Assembly (NCBI GenBank): GCA_036259475.1
Contig: DATABS010000071.1
Location: 4,648-68,647, forward strand
DNA: 64,000 nucleotides
Direction of reading: 5' to 3'
From: ZC4RG17 sp036259475
GTDB taxonomy: Bacteria; Actinomycetota; Acidimicrobiia; Spongiisociales; ZC4RG35
A program made the translations under genes and the position numbers. Under the pieces are notes generated by a model, which was not told the DNA's origin, made no database searches, and saw nothing but the letters and a program-made list of their open reading frames with translations. Every line of letters begins with the position of its first letter. Position 1 is the stretch's first letter. This document shows positions 19,168 to 27,293 of the stretch, in pieces.

Positions 19168-20084
19168 GCTTCGGCTCCCGGGGACGCCAGAAGTCTGAAC
19201 AGCACCGCCATCCGGGCCGCGACGCCGTTGCGCACCTGATCGAGGATGAGCGTGCGGGGACTATCCGCCACGTGGGGTGAGATCTCGACGCCCCGGTTCA
19301 TCGGCCCGGGATGCATGACGACCGCCTCGGGCTTGAGGCGATCGAAGCGGGAGTCGTCGAGCCCGAAACGCCGCACGTACTCGGGTAGCGAGGTGAAGCC
19401 GGTCGAACCGCCCCGCTCTTGTTGGATCCTCAGGAGATAGACCACGTCGAGGGTGTCGAGAACGGCGTCCAGGTCGGGTACCGCCTCCGAGGGCCATCCA
19501 TCCATGTCGAGCGGGAGGAGCGTCGGTGGCGCGATCAGTGTCACACCGGCGCCCAATGTCGAAAACGCCTGCAGGCAAGAGCGCGCCACCCGAGAATGAC
19601 GGATGTCACCGACGATTCCGACCTGGAGGCCGTCCAGTTTCCCGAAATGGCGCTGCAGGGTGAGGGCATCGAGGATCGCCTGCGTCGGATGCTGATGGGC
19701 GCCGTCGCCCGCGTTCACCACCGGGGCATCGACCCACTGGGCGACCCGATGAGCGGCCCCTGTGGCGGTATGTCGCACCACCATCAGATCGGCTCCCATC
19801 GCTCGCAACGTCAGGGCCGTGTCCTTGAGGCTCTCCCCCTTGGTGACCGACGAGGTACCGGGGTTGAAACTCAGAACATCGGCGGACAACGCCCGGGCGG
19901 CCCTTTCGAACGAGAGCCGCGTCCGGGTGGACGGCTCGAAGAAGAGCGTCGCCACCGTGGCACCCCGGAGAGTCGGTACCTTGGGGATGTCGCGTTCGAG
20001 GACGTCGACGAATTCGTTCCCTAGCTCGAGCAGATCCTCGAGCTCGTCTCGGCTCATGCCCTCGATCGACAAGAGATGTCTCAC
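19164..20084 (-). CDS. pyrB: aspartate carbamoyltransferase catalytic chain
   Basis: Condenses carbamoyl phosphate with aspartate. 306 residues from GTG 20084, which overlaps the pyrR stop as GTGA; a slightly longer reading to 20108 is less likely. The carbamoyl-phosphate site FFEPSTRTRLSFE, the mobile loop near SSVTKGESLKDT and the aspartate-loop HPGPMNRGVEI are all present. No regulatory pyrI chain occurs nearby, as usual outside enteric bacteria. Confidence 0.97.
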   Translation of the reverse strand: MRHLLSIEGMSRDELEDLLELGNEFVDVLERDIPKVPTLRGATVATLFFEPSTRTRLSFERAARALSADVLSFNPGTSSVTKGESLKDTALTLRAMGADLMVVRHTATGAAHRVAQWVDAPVVNAGDGAHQHPTQAILDALTLQRHFGKLDGLQVGIVGDIRHSRVARSCLQAFSTLGAGVTLIAPPTLLPLDMDGWPSEAVPDLDAVLDTLDVVYLLRIQQERGGSTGFTSLPEYVRRFGLDDSRFDRLKPEAVVMHPGPMNRGVEISPHVADSPRTLILDQVRNGVAARMAVLFRLLASPGAEA

Positions 20085-20626
20085 GGCGATCCCTCCGGGC
20101 GGATCCACACGCCCGACTCGTCGTCGAGTTCCTCCAGCCTCACGACCACTCTCTCGTCCTGCGAAGTCGGCAGGTTCTTGCCGACGTAGTCGGGCCGAAT
20201 CGGGAGCTGGCGATGGCCCCGGTCGACGAGCACGGCGAGTTGGATGGTGGCGGCCCTCCCCAGATCGGATAGGGCGTCGAGAGCGGCCCGGATGGTGCGC
20301 CCGGTGAACAGCACATCATCGACGAGCACCACCGGACGGTCAGTGATGTCGACGGGAATGAAGGTGCGAGCCAGGCGGGTGGCCGCCCTTCGATCGAGGT
20401 CGTCGCGGTAGAGGCCGATGTCGAGCTCGCCCACCGGCAGTCGCAGACCCTCGAAGTCGGCGATCACCGAAGACAGGGCCCGGGCCAGGATCACTCCCCT
20501 GGTGTGGACACCGACGAGAACCACCTCTGTGGCGCCGTGGTGCCTCTCCACTATCTCATGAGCGATTCGGTGGACGGCCCGCCGCACGTCGGCGGCGTCC
20601 ATCACTGCGGCGTCGAGGGCCGTCAT
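20081..20626 (-). CDS. pyrR: pyr operon regulator / uracil phosphoribosyltransferase PyrR
   Basis: 181-residue PRTase-fold protein that binds pyr mRNA in response to UMP/UTP and can have uracil phosphoribosyltransferase activity. The PRPP loop VVLVDDVLFTGRTIRAA is intact. The start at ATG 20626 is fixed by GGAAAGGAG ending 4 nt before it. First gene of the UMP operon, followed by pyrB in a GTGA overlap. The 90-nt leader contains a sequence matching the PyrR RNA recognition loop directly beside its own ribosome site (20638-20655), so it is probably autoregulated. Confidence 0.96.
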   Translation of the reverse strand: MTALDAAVMDAADVRRAVHRIAHEIVERHHGATEVVLVGVHTRGVILARALSSVIADFEGLRLPVGELDIGLYRDDLDRRAATRLARTFIPVDITDRPVVLVDDVLFTGRTIRAALDALSDLGRAATIQLAVLVDRGHRQLPIRPDYVGKNLPTSQDERVVVRLEELDDESGVWIRPEGSP

Positions 20627-20637
20627 CGTGCTCCTTT

Positions 20638-20655
20638 CCGGCCTCACGGGACCGG
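20638..20655 (-). promoter_or_regulatory. PyrR-binding RNA hairpin next to the pyrR Shine-Dalgarno
   Basis: On the minus strand the leader reads CCGGTCCCGTGAGGCCGG, then AAAGGAGCACG and the start ATG. The central part matches the PyrR recognition consensus ARUCCNGNGAGGYU, except that the outermost A-U pair is G-C, a compensatory swap that keeps pairing. CCGG arms flank it. The 3' arm ends two bases before AGGAG, so PyrR binding would be expected to block ribosome loading. This type of translational repression is established for Mycobacterium smegmatis pyr genes. No terminator/antiterminator pair as in Bacillus is evident. Confidence 0.8.
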
Positions 20656-20715
20656 GATTAAAGGTCGGTGCGCGAGCTTAGCTGGATGGTGGACGAGACT
20701 CGCGCGGCTGGTCAG

Positions 20716-21093
20716 TCAGGGGCGTTCGATCTCCGCCAACGACGCCAGAACGCCGTTCACGAACGCCCCCGAGCGCTGCGTCGAATAGGTCTTCGCCATC
20801 CGGACGGCTTCGTTGACGACCACGGCCGCCGGAGTCGAAGCGACGTGACGCAGCTCGAAAAGTCCCAGCCGGAGAATCGCCCGATCGATCACAGGCATCC
20901 GCTCGATGCTCCAGTGGGCGCTCACGTCGGCGATGGTCCGGTCGAGCTCGTCGGTCTCGGCCAGCACCCCCTCGACGAGGCGGCGCGCTTTGGGAGGCAG
21001 TCCGTCGAGTGGTCCCGGGTCGCCGGTGCGGTCGGCCTGATACAGCGTCTGCAGCGCCAGGTCCCGCGGCTCGCTGCTCACATCTTCGGTCAC
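20716..21093 (-). CDS. nusB: transcription antitermination factor NusB
   Basis: 125-residue NusB, an all-helical RNA-binding factor that acts with NusE in rRNA antitermination. The N-terminal RDLALQTLYQADRTG and the C-terminal VVVNEAVRMAKTYSTQRSGAFVNGVLA are typical. GTG 21093 overlaps the efp stop (GTGTGA); a long open frame upstream is only the shadow of efp. The efp-nusB order is common in actinobacteria. The stop is followed by the pyrR leader. Confidence 0.93.
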   Translation of the reverse strand: MTEDVSSEPRDLALQTLYQADRTGDPGPLDGLPPKARRLVEGVLAETDELDRTIADVSAHWSIERMPVIDRAILRLGLFELRHVASTPAAVVVNEAVRMAKTYSTQRSGAFVNGVLASLAEIERP

Positions 21094-21647
21094 ACCCGGG
21101 TCAGATACTCGCCGGAGCGCGTGTCGACCTTGACCTTGTCGCCCTGTTCGACGAAAAGCGGGGCGTTGACTACGAGCCCCGTCTCGAGTGTCACCGGCTT
21201 GGTCGCTCCAGTGCGCGTGTCGCCCTTGACCCCGGGTTCGGCATAGGTCACCTCGAGTTCCACGGCCGCCGGCAACTCGACTCCGATAGGCGTGCCCTTG
21301 TAGAGGGCGAGGGTCACGGTGGCTCCGTCCGTCAGGTAGTGGGCGGCGCTGTCCACGTCGTCGGCGGTGAGGGCGATCTGGCCGTAGTCGGACATGTTCA
21401 TGAAGTGGTAGCCGAGGTCGTCGGAGTAGAGATACTGGTGGTCCACCCGCTCGATGTACGCCTGCTCGACGTCCTCGTCGGCCCGGAACGTCTTGTCGAG
21501 GACCTGGCCGGTCTCGGCGTTCTTCAGACGCATGCGTACGAAGGCCTTGCCCTTCCCCGGCTTGACGTGCTGGTACTCGACGATCGTGAATATGCCGTCT
21601 TCGAGGTCGAGTGCCATCCCCGGTCGGACATCGTTGGTGGAGATCAT
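21090..21647 (-). CDS. efp: translation elongation factor P
   Basis: 185-residue EF-P, which relieves ribosome stalling at polyproline. Three OB-like domains are implied by normal length. The domain I loop is HVKPGKGKAF, with Lys32 at the tip where other bacteria carry modified Lys or Arg. No EpmA/YmfI-type modification gene is nearby. C-terminal VDTRSGEYLTRV is typical. Located between aroB and nusB as in mycobacteria. Confidence 0.97.
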   Translation of the reverse strand: MISTNDVRPGMALDLEDGIFTIVEYQHVKPGKGKAFVRMRLKNAETGQVLDKTFRADEDVEQAYIERVDHQYLYSDDLGYHFMNMSDYGQIALTADDVDSAAHYLTDGATVTLALYKGTPIGVELPAAVELEVTYAEPGVKGDTRTGATKPVTLETGLVVNAPLFVEQGDKVKVDTRSGEYLTRV

Positions 21648-21677
21648 GGCGACAAGGATAAGGGACCAGAGTCGGCG

Positions 21678-22703
21678 TCAAAGACCGATGGCAGCCAGTC
21701 CCCACTCGACGTCCGCCGGCTCTACTTCCCTCACCACCGGCCGGCCCGGCGCCTCGAGGAGCACCATGCGAAGCGCGCCGGCCACCTTCTTCTTGTCGAG
21801 TCCGATGAGGCGCATGACCTCGTCCCTGTCGAGGGACGGGGCGACGGTCGGAAGGCCGGCGGCCGTCAGCGCCTCCCGGATGTCATCGTTCCCCGCGAAG
21901 CCGAGCAGTCGCTCTGCGACGGCGGCTTCGGCCACCAGGCCCAGCGCCACCGATTCGCCGTGGGAGAGATTCGAGGCGAACTCGATTCCATGGCCGATGG
22001 TGTGCCCCAGGTTGAGCACGACCCGCCGGTCCCTCTCCTTGAAGTCCTCGCTCACGATCTCGGTCTTGATGCGGATGGCGGCGGGGACCACCTCGGCCAG
22101 GTCCACCTCCAGACCCCGACTGCGATAGGCGTCGACTATTGCGGGGCGTGCCAGGAGACCGGCCTTGATGATCTCGGCTGCACCTTGGCGTTTGAGCTCA
22201 GCGGGCAGCCTCTCCAGCAGGGCCAGGTCGACCAGGACACGACTCGGGTGCCAGAAGACCCCCACGAGGTTCTTGCCGGCCACATTGATGCCAGCCTTGC
22301 CGCCGATCGAGGCGTCTACCGCGCCGAGGAGTGTGGTCGGGACGTGAACGGCTTCGATGCCTCTCATCCAGGTCCCGGCGATGAAACCGGCGGCATCGGT
22401 CACGGCGCCACCGCCAACGCCCATCAGTGTGTCGCCCCGAGAGATCTCGTTTTCGGCGAGCCATTGGTAGGCGATCCCGATCGCTCCGAGAGTCTTGGCC
22501 TCGTCGCCGTCCGGCAGGATGTGGATCCGTCCCTCGAGACCTTCCTCATCGAGCCTCGAACCGACAACCCTCGCCATCTCTTCCGCACCCGGCTGGGACA
22601 GTATCGCCACTTTGCGCCGGTCGGCCCTCACCTCGAGCAGCGGACGGGGCCATGTGTGCCCGACGAATACTTCCGATTCGGCGCCGATCAGGATGCGTTC
22701 CAT
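21678..22703 (-). CDS. aroB: 3-dehydroquinate synthase
   Basis: Second step of the shikimate pathway, NAD- and metal-dependent; 341 residues. Conserved NAD site VGGGAVTDAAGFIAGTWMRG, the GGKAGINVAGKNLVG segment, and the metal-binding LNLGHTIGHGIEF. The start at 22703 overlaps aroK by 16 nt. Part of the aroC-aroK-aroB set. Confidence 0.96.
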   Translation of the reverse strand: MERILIGAESEVFVGHTWPRPLLEVRADRRKVAILSQPGAEEMARVVGSRLDEEGLEGRIHILPDGDEAKTLGAIGIAYQWLAENEISRGDTLMGVGGGAVTDAAGFIAGTWMRGIEAVHVPTTLLGAVDASIGGKAGINVAGKNLVGVFWHPSRVLVDLALLERLPAELKRQGAAEIIKAGLLARPAIVDAYRSRGLEVDLAEVVPAAIRIKTEIVSEDFKERDRRVVLNLGHTIGHGIEFASNLSHGESVALGLVAEAAVAERLLGFAGNDDIREALTAAGLPTVAPSLDRDEVMRLIGLDKKKVAGALRMVLLEAPGRPVVREVEPADVEWGLAAIGL

Positions 22704-23194
22704 ACCGCCAGAACTTCATCGGCGACTGATTCCACCGTCTTGCCGTCGGTCGCCACCGTGGCGTGGGCCGCTTCCCGGTAGCGAGCCTCCCGCTCTTCCA
22801 CAAGCGTGCCGAGCCGTTCGACGGGGTCGTCGGCCTGGGCCAGGAGCGGACGGCTCCCGTCCCGTCCCACCCTTTCGGCCAACGTCGAGGGTGCCGCTGT
22901 CAACCACACGACCAGTCCGGACGAACGCATCACATCGATGTTCGTCCGATCGAGAATCGCCCCGCCGCCCGTGGCCACGACCACCGGCTCACCGGCCGCT
23001 GCCGAAGCGATCATCTGGCTCTCGAGGTGGCGAAAGGACTGCTCGCCTTCGTCATCCCAGAGTTCCGTGATCGACGATTCCGTCACGGATGCCACCAGGA
23101 GATCGGTATCGACGAAGTCGAGGCCGAGGTGAGCCGCCACCGCCATCCCGACAGTGGTCTTGCCGGAGCCCATCATCCCGATGAGCCACAGCAT
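22688..23194 (-). CDS. aroK: shikimate kinase
   Basis: 168-residue P-loop kinase that phosphorylates shikimate at O3. Walker A GMMGSGKTTVG near residue 7, the shikimate-binding DTDLLVA, and VVATGGGAILD are present, with the lid region around GRDGSRPLL. The start overlaps the aroC stop by one base, so translation is probably coupled. Confidence 0.96.
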   Translation of the reverse strand: MLWLIGMMGSGKTTVGMAVAAHLGLDFVDTDLLVASVTESSITELWDDEGEQSFRHLESQMIASAAAGEPVVVATGGGAILDRTNIDVMRSSGLVVWLTAAPSTLAERVGRDGSRPLLAQADDPVERLGTLVEEREARYREAAHATVATDGKTVESVADEVLAVWNAS

Positions 23195-24351
23195 CAGAAC
23201 TCGGCCAAACGGGCCCGGTAGCGTTCGGCGGCAGCCACGACGTCGTCGACGGTGTCGCCGCCGAACTTGCGCATCGTCTCGTCCGCCAGCACGTAGGCCA
23301 CCATCTGCTCACACACCACCCCCGCCCGCGGCACGGCACAGGTGTCGGAGCGCTCGAAAAACGCCTTGGCCCCCTCTTTGGAGTCGACGTCCACCGTGTC
23401 CAGGGAGCGCATGACGGTCGAGATCGGCTTCATGGCGGCGCGCAGGCTGAGAACTCCCCCGATCGTGATGCCGCCTTCGGTGCCGCCGGCGCGGGCGGTC
23501 TGCCGGGTGAACGATGCACCGTCGTGGTAGATCTCGTCATGGGCCTGGCTGCCCCGGCTGCGTGCCTGGCGGAATCCGTCTCCCACCTCGACTCCTTTGA
23601 TCGCCTGGATGGACATGAGCGCGTGAGCCAGCCGTCCGTCGATCTTGCGGTCCCAGTGGACGTGACTTCCCAAACCGGGGGGAACGCCGTAGGCGAGGAT
23701 CTCGATGACTCCTCCGAGTGTGTCGCGGCTTTCCCGTGCTCCCCGGATCTCGGCTTCCATCTGAGCCGTGCTGGCGGGGTCGAAGCAGCGGACGGAAGAG
23801 GCGTCGATGGTTCCCAGGTCAGAAGGCTCCGGTCGAGGCATGTCCTCGGGGGTCCGAACGGTACCGATCTCGACGACGTGGCTGAGGACGGACATGTCGA
23901 GGTGGGCGATCAGCAGCTTCGACAGGTATCCCACGACGGTGCGGGCTGCCGTCTCCCGCGCCGACGCCCGCTCCAGGATGTTGCGGGCATCGTGCGTGTC
24001 GTACTTCAGCATTCCGGCGAGGTCGGCGTGTCCCGGACGGGGCGTCGTCATTCGCCGTTTGGCGGTGCCGGCCCCCGGGTTCATCTCCTCGGACCATTTC
24101 GTCTCGTACTCGGTGTTGCGGATCAGCACGGCCACCGGTGATCCGAGGCTGCGCCCGTGGCGAACACCGGCGAGGATCTCGATCCGGTCCTGCTCGAGGC
24201 CCATCCGTGGGCTGCGACCGTAACCCAATCGGCGTCGCGCCAATTCGGCCGCCAACCCGTCGGAATCGAACTCGAGGCCGGCCGGGAGCCCCTCGATGGT
24301 GGCGACGAGGCCGGGGCCGTGGGATTCGCCCGCTGTCAGGAACCGCAGCAC
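23194..24351 (-). CDS. aroC: chorismate synthase
   Basis: Last shikimate-pathway enzyme, FMN-dependent, 385 residues. GTG 24351 gives the standard N-terminus LRFLTAGESHGPGL; the frame is open further upstream but there it only translates the repeat region. RRLGYGRSPRM, MTTPRPGHADLAGMLKY and RASARETAARTVVG are signature segments. Upstream (24352-24634) lie three copies of a dispersed repeat rather than another gene. Confidence 0.96.
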   Translation of the reverse strand: MLRFLTAGESHGPGLVATIEGLPAGLEFDSDGLAAELARRRLGYGRSPRMGLEQDRIEILAGVRHGRSLGSPVAVLIRNTEYETKWSEEMNPGAGTAKRRMTTPRPGHADLAGMLKYDTHDARNILERASARETAARTVVGYLSKLLIAHLDMSVLSHVVEIGTVRTPEDMPRPEPSDLGTIDASSVRCFDPASTAQMEAEIRGARESRDTLGGVIEILAYGVPPGLGSHVHWDRKIDGRLAHALMSIQAIKGVEVGDGFRQARSRGSQAHDEIYHDGASFTRQTARAGGTEGGITIGGVLSLRAAMKPISTVMRSLDTVDVDSKEGAKAFFERSDTCAVPRAGVVCEQMVAYVLADETMRKFGGDTVDDVVAAAERYRARLAEF

Positions 24352-24419
24352 GTCGACGATGCTACCGACCACCGGTTGTGGCGCCGCATTCGGCGGACCG
24401 CTCGAGCGGCGGCGGGGCG

Positions 24420-24598
24420 TGGAACCCAGGGTTCTAGTCCTGCCTGGCGGTGTCCCGGCCCACGGTTCGCTCGGCGGGCGGGGGTTGGCGGCGGTCCGTG
24501 GAACCCAGGGCTCTAGGCCCCGCATAACGGGGACTCCCGCCCACGATCCGCTCGGCGCGGCTGTGGCTGGCGCCGGAGCCTGGAACCCAGGGATCTAG
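24420..24598. repeat. three copies of a TGGAACCCAGGGNTCTAG repeat
   Basis: Copies at 24420-24437 (GGGTTC), 24499-24516 (GGGCTC) and 24581-24598 (GGGATC), spaced 79 and 82 bp apart. The last two copies are preceded by a shared module starting CCCACGRTYCGCTCGGCG and running through TGGCG, so the true unit is about 80 bp. The core GAACCCAGGGTTC is an odd-length palindrome in the first copy. A diverged copy occurs at 50004-50050. It lies between the aroC start and the prepilin peptidase stop. Function unknown. Confidence 0.8.
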
Positions 24599-24634
24599 GC
24601 ACCGTGTCTCGCGAGGTGTGCGACTCGAAACGTC

Positions 24635-25354
24635 TCAGAGCAGCATCTGAACCAGGCGCTCTCCGCCGATGATGGATATCCAGGTGCCGACGATCATCGG
24701 CGGCCCGTAGGGAATCTCCGACTTGGCTCGGGCGCTACCGCCCAGAACGGCCGCCAATGCGACCAGCCCTCCCACGGCGGCGGTTGCCATCCCGGCCAGC
24801 AACAGCCTGTCCCATCCCAAGAAACCGGTGAACAACCCCAGCGAAACCGCCAGCTTCACGTCCCCGAAACCGAATCCTCCTCGGGCCACCAGATAGACCA
24901 TTCCGAAGAACCCGGCATAGGCGAGGGCTCCCAGGAGCGCTCTGGGAAAAGAAGAAAGCGTGCCATCCGCTACGGCGCCCAACATCAGAAGGCCTGCGAG
25001 CAGCGGCGTGCCGGGATACGTGATCCGATTCGGGATCCGCTTGTGGTCGACGTCGGTCAGGAAAAGGGCGACCGTCATGGCGGCGAAACCCAGATACGGG
25101 ATCAGTACCCAGACCGGACCCAACGCCATCGCGATCAGACCACTGAGGATGCTGGTGACCAGGGCGGTCGCAATCGCCCGCGTGATTCTCAGACCGCAGG
25201 ACGAACACGAAGCCAGCAGCGAGTTCGGTGCGCCGCAACGACGACAGACTCCCGCCCCCACGCCAAACGGGAGATCGGCTCCCGCCTGGACGGCGACGTG
25301 GTGGATCAGAGGACCGGCGAGCAGCCCGGCGACAGCCGAGAGGGCGACGTGCAC
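24635..25354 (-). CDS. prepilin peptidase, type IV leader peptidase (A24)
   Basis: Membrane aspartyl protease of 239 residues that would cleave type IV prepilin-like leader peptides. A cytoplasmic four-Cys module comes first (CRRCGAPN...CSSCG), then about six or seven membrane helices. The two catalytic Asp motifs are FLTDVDHKRIPNRI and GFGFGDVKLA. No pilin, pilus ATPase or pilM-Q gene is in the window. A prepilin peptidase near aro genes also occurs in mycobacteria. The neighbouring DUF4388 gene may or may not be functionally related. Confidence 0.9.
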   Translation of the reverse strand: MHVALSAVAGLLAGPLIHHVAVQAGADLPFGVGAGVCRRCGAPNSLLASCSSCGLRITRAIATALVTSILSGLIAMALGPVWVLIPYLGFAAMTVALFLTDVDHKRIPNRITYPGTPLLAGLLMLGAVADGTLSSFPRALLGALAYAGFFGMVYLVARGGFGFGDVKLAVSLGLFTGFLGWDRLLLAGMATAAVGGLVALAAVLGGSARAKSEIPYGPPMIVGTWISIIGGERLVQMLL

Positions 25355-25399
25355 GAGGCCGGGATGCTACTCGCCCTGCGAGCTGAGGACCGGTGGAGC

Positions 25400-26458
25400 T
25401 CAGCTGTCGGCAAGCTCGCGGAAGGCGGCGCCGAGGCCACGCCGTCGCAACAAGCCGAACCCACCGTCCTCGGGATCATCGTCATCGTCATCGTCATCGT
25501 CGTCGTCGTCGTCCGACGCCTCTTCGGTCTTCTCGAGCTCGCCGAAGACCGTCTCGAGGAACGATCCGTCGGCCGGTTCGTCCTCCCGCGGCTCGGCCGG
25601 CTCTTCGACCTCGTCCTCGGCCGCCTTACCCCACCAGGAACGATCGGCTTGAGAATCGACCTCGGACACCGGCTCCGTCTCAACGACCGGCTCGTAGACC
25701 GGCTCTGGCTCGGTGATCGCGTGCTGGACGCTTTCTATCGATCCCACGTAGGAGGACTCATAGGTGGAACGGGGTGCCTCGGGAACGGCGACTGCTTCGA
25801 CCAGCCGGGCCCTGGACAACTCGGCCATCCGCCGGGCAGTCTGGAAGGTGGTGAGCCCGAGACGGCCGGCCAGATCGTAAACGGAGCACGAACCCTCCAT
25901 GGCGGCCAGGAACCGCCAGGCACTGTCACTGAGATTGACCGAATCCTCGTCGATCTCGGGAACCATGTGCCAGGGGGTGGAGAGGTCGGGGACGACGGTC
26001 TCGATGTCGGCCCAATCGGCCGCCCGGCGCTCCGCCTCTGCGATGATCATCTCCACGTCGAAGGCCTGACCGGTGGCGTAGCGAGGTCGGGAGTCGATGA
26101 GGAACTCGAAATGGCCCGACTGGGGGCGCTGAATGCGGTAGATCGACTCCACGCACTGCTCGCGGATCAGGTCGGTCAGGGCCGAGCTGGCGGCGGACGG
26201 CGCCAGCGCCTCGGTCAGGGTGCCCCGGGAGACATCGAGCCGGCTGAGCCCGTCCTGGGAGGCGATCCCGGACGCCAGCAGATGGTCGCGGATGGCCTCA
26301 TCGCCTTCGACGGTGGCGTAGGTGAGTGATCCGCCTTCCATGTAGACCCGGCCCGATCCGGCTCCCTCGACCCGCAGGCAGCCATTCTGGTGCGAGCGCG
26401 CCAGCAGGCGAAGGACCTCTTCGAGAGGGAAGATCTCGAGTTTTCCGCTTAGCGACAT
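25400..26458 (-). CDS. DUF4388 domain protein with winged-helix-like segment and acidic tail
   Basis: 352 residues. The N-terminus, SLSGKLEIFPLEEVLRLLAR through GGSLTYATVEGDEA, is a DUF4388 domain of the kind found in PatA-like and gliding/pilus-signalling proteins. The segment around residues 190-235 (AWRFLAAMEGSCSVYDLAGRLGLTTFQTARRM) looks like a winged helix. The C-terminal third is low-complexity and acidic, with a run of 13 Asp. Start at ATG 26458 with AAAGGAG 7 nt upstream. It sits between aroE and a prepilin peptidase. A signalling role is inferred; the specific function is unknown. Confidence 0.75.
   Translation of the reverse strand: MSLSGKLEIFPLEEVLRLLARSHQNGCLRVEGAGSGRVYMEGGSLTYATVEGDEAIRDHLLASGIASQDGLSRLDVSRGTLTEALAPSAASSALTDLIREQCVESIYRIQRPQSGHFEFLIDSRPRYATGQAFDVEMIIAEAERRAADWADIETVVPDLSTPWHMVPEIDEDSVNLSDSAWRFLAAMEGSCSVYDLAGRLGLTTFQTARRMAELSRARLVEAVAVPEAPRSTYESSYVGSIESVQHAITEPEPVYEPVVETEPVSEVDSQADRSWWGKAAEDEVEEPAEPREDEPADGSFLETVFGELEKTEEASDDDDDDDDDDDDDPEDGGFGLLRRRGLGAAFRELADS
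25475..25513 (-). repeat. trinucleotide tract encoding Asp13
   Basis: Thirteen consecutive GAC/GAT codons (read as ATC/GTC triplets on the plus strand), partly alternating with period 6, inside the DUF4388 gene. In-frame length change by slippage is plausible, because gain or loss of triplets would not shift the frame. Confidence 0.9.
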
Positions 26459-26486
26459 TGAAATTCTCCTTTGGTGACCTTCGCCG

Positions 26487-27293
26487 TCATATGTCATTCG
26501 GTGCCTGACCGACCCGGCTTGAGTGGTTTAGTGCGGCCTCCGTCATGGCGGCGAGTGGAGGTTCTCGGCCGGTCCACAGCCGGAAGGAATCGGCCGCCTG
26601 GGCCACCAGAAACTCGATCCCGTCGACCGTCGGGATACCGAGCCTCCGGGCCTCGACCACCGCCGGCGTGGGTGCGGGTCCGTAGGCGAGGTCCATGAGG
26701 CCCGAGGAGAGGGCAACCACTCGATTCGGGAGCGACTCCGACTGCATTCCCAGCGGTGTCGCATTCACGATGACGGCATCTACCACGGCCGCTCCCCAGG
26801 GGGCTTCGGCTATTTCCATGCCGAGGCCGTCGGCGAGAGCCGATACCGCCCCGGGGCGCCGGGCGCTGACGTAGAGGGTTCTGCCCCGTGCCGCCAGGCA
26901 TGCCGCCGCGGCTGCCCCGCCGGCTCCCAGGACCAAGGTCGGTGTCGAGATGTCCACCGGCCACAGGCGCTGGAGAGCGGATATGTCCGTGTTGTGGCCC
27001 TCGAGGCCCCCGTCGGGGCGACGGACGATCGTGTTGACCGATCCCGCCCGGCGGGCCTGGGGGCTGAGCGAGTCGACGAGGGCGGCGGCCACGCCCTTCA
27101 GGGGCATGGTGACATTCACACCGCTGAGAGCACCCTTCCGGAGCTGAGCGATCACCTCCTCCATCTCTGGACCACGCGTCCGCCGGGCCTCATACGACCC
27201 GTGCAGTTCCAGGGCCGACAGAGCGGCAGTGTGGATGGCGGGAGAGCGTGAATGGGCGATCGGGTCCCCCACCACGGCCAACCGGAGTGGCAC
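26487..27293 (-). CDS. aroE: shikimate dehydrogenase
   Basis: NADP-dependent reduction of 3-dehydroshikimate; 268 residues. Substrate site: SRSPAIH, NVTMPLK (Lys66) and NTD (Asp103). Cofactor site: LVLGAGGAAAAA. The GTG start shares one base with the mltG stop (TAGTG). The aroE-mltG-ruvX-alaS order is conserved in actinobacteria. Confidence 0.95.
   Translation of the reverse strand: MPLRLAVVGDPIAHSRSPAIHTAALSALELHGSYEARRTRGPEMEEVIAQLRKGALSGVNVTMPLKGVAAALVDSLSPQARRAGSVNTIVRRPDGGLEGHNTDISALQRLWPVDISTPTLVLGAGGAAAAACLAARGRTLYVSARRPGAVSALADGLGMEIAEAPWGAAVVDAVIVNATPLGMQSESLPNRVVALSSGLMDLAYGPAPTPAVVEARRLGIPTVDGIEFLVAQAADSFRLWTGREPPLAAMTEAALNHSSRVGQAPNDI

Noticed and set aside
20627..20716. Bacillus-style pyr transcription attenuator
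   Set aside because: The leader has no intrinsic terminator or U-run; the hairpin next to the ribosome site fits translational control better.
24420..24440. tRNA T-arm (GGTTCTAGTCC resembles GGTTCGAGTCC)
   Set aside because: The loop lacks the TTCRANY pattern, and no acceptor stem, D-arm or anticodon arm can be drawn around it.
24420..24598. CRISPR array
   Set aside because: Only three copies, with spacers that are themselves similar to each other and no cas genes anywhere near.
25441..25560. Plus-strand hydrophobic Ile/Val run looking like a membrane helix
   Set aside because: It is the complement of the Asp13 codon tract in the DUF4388 gene.
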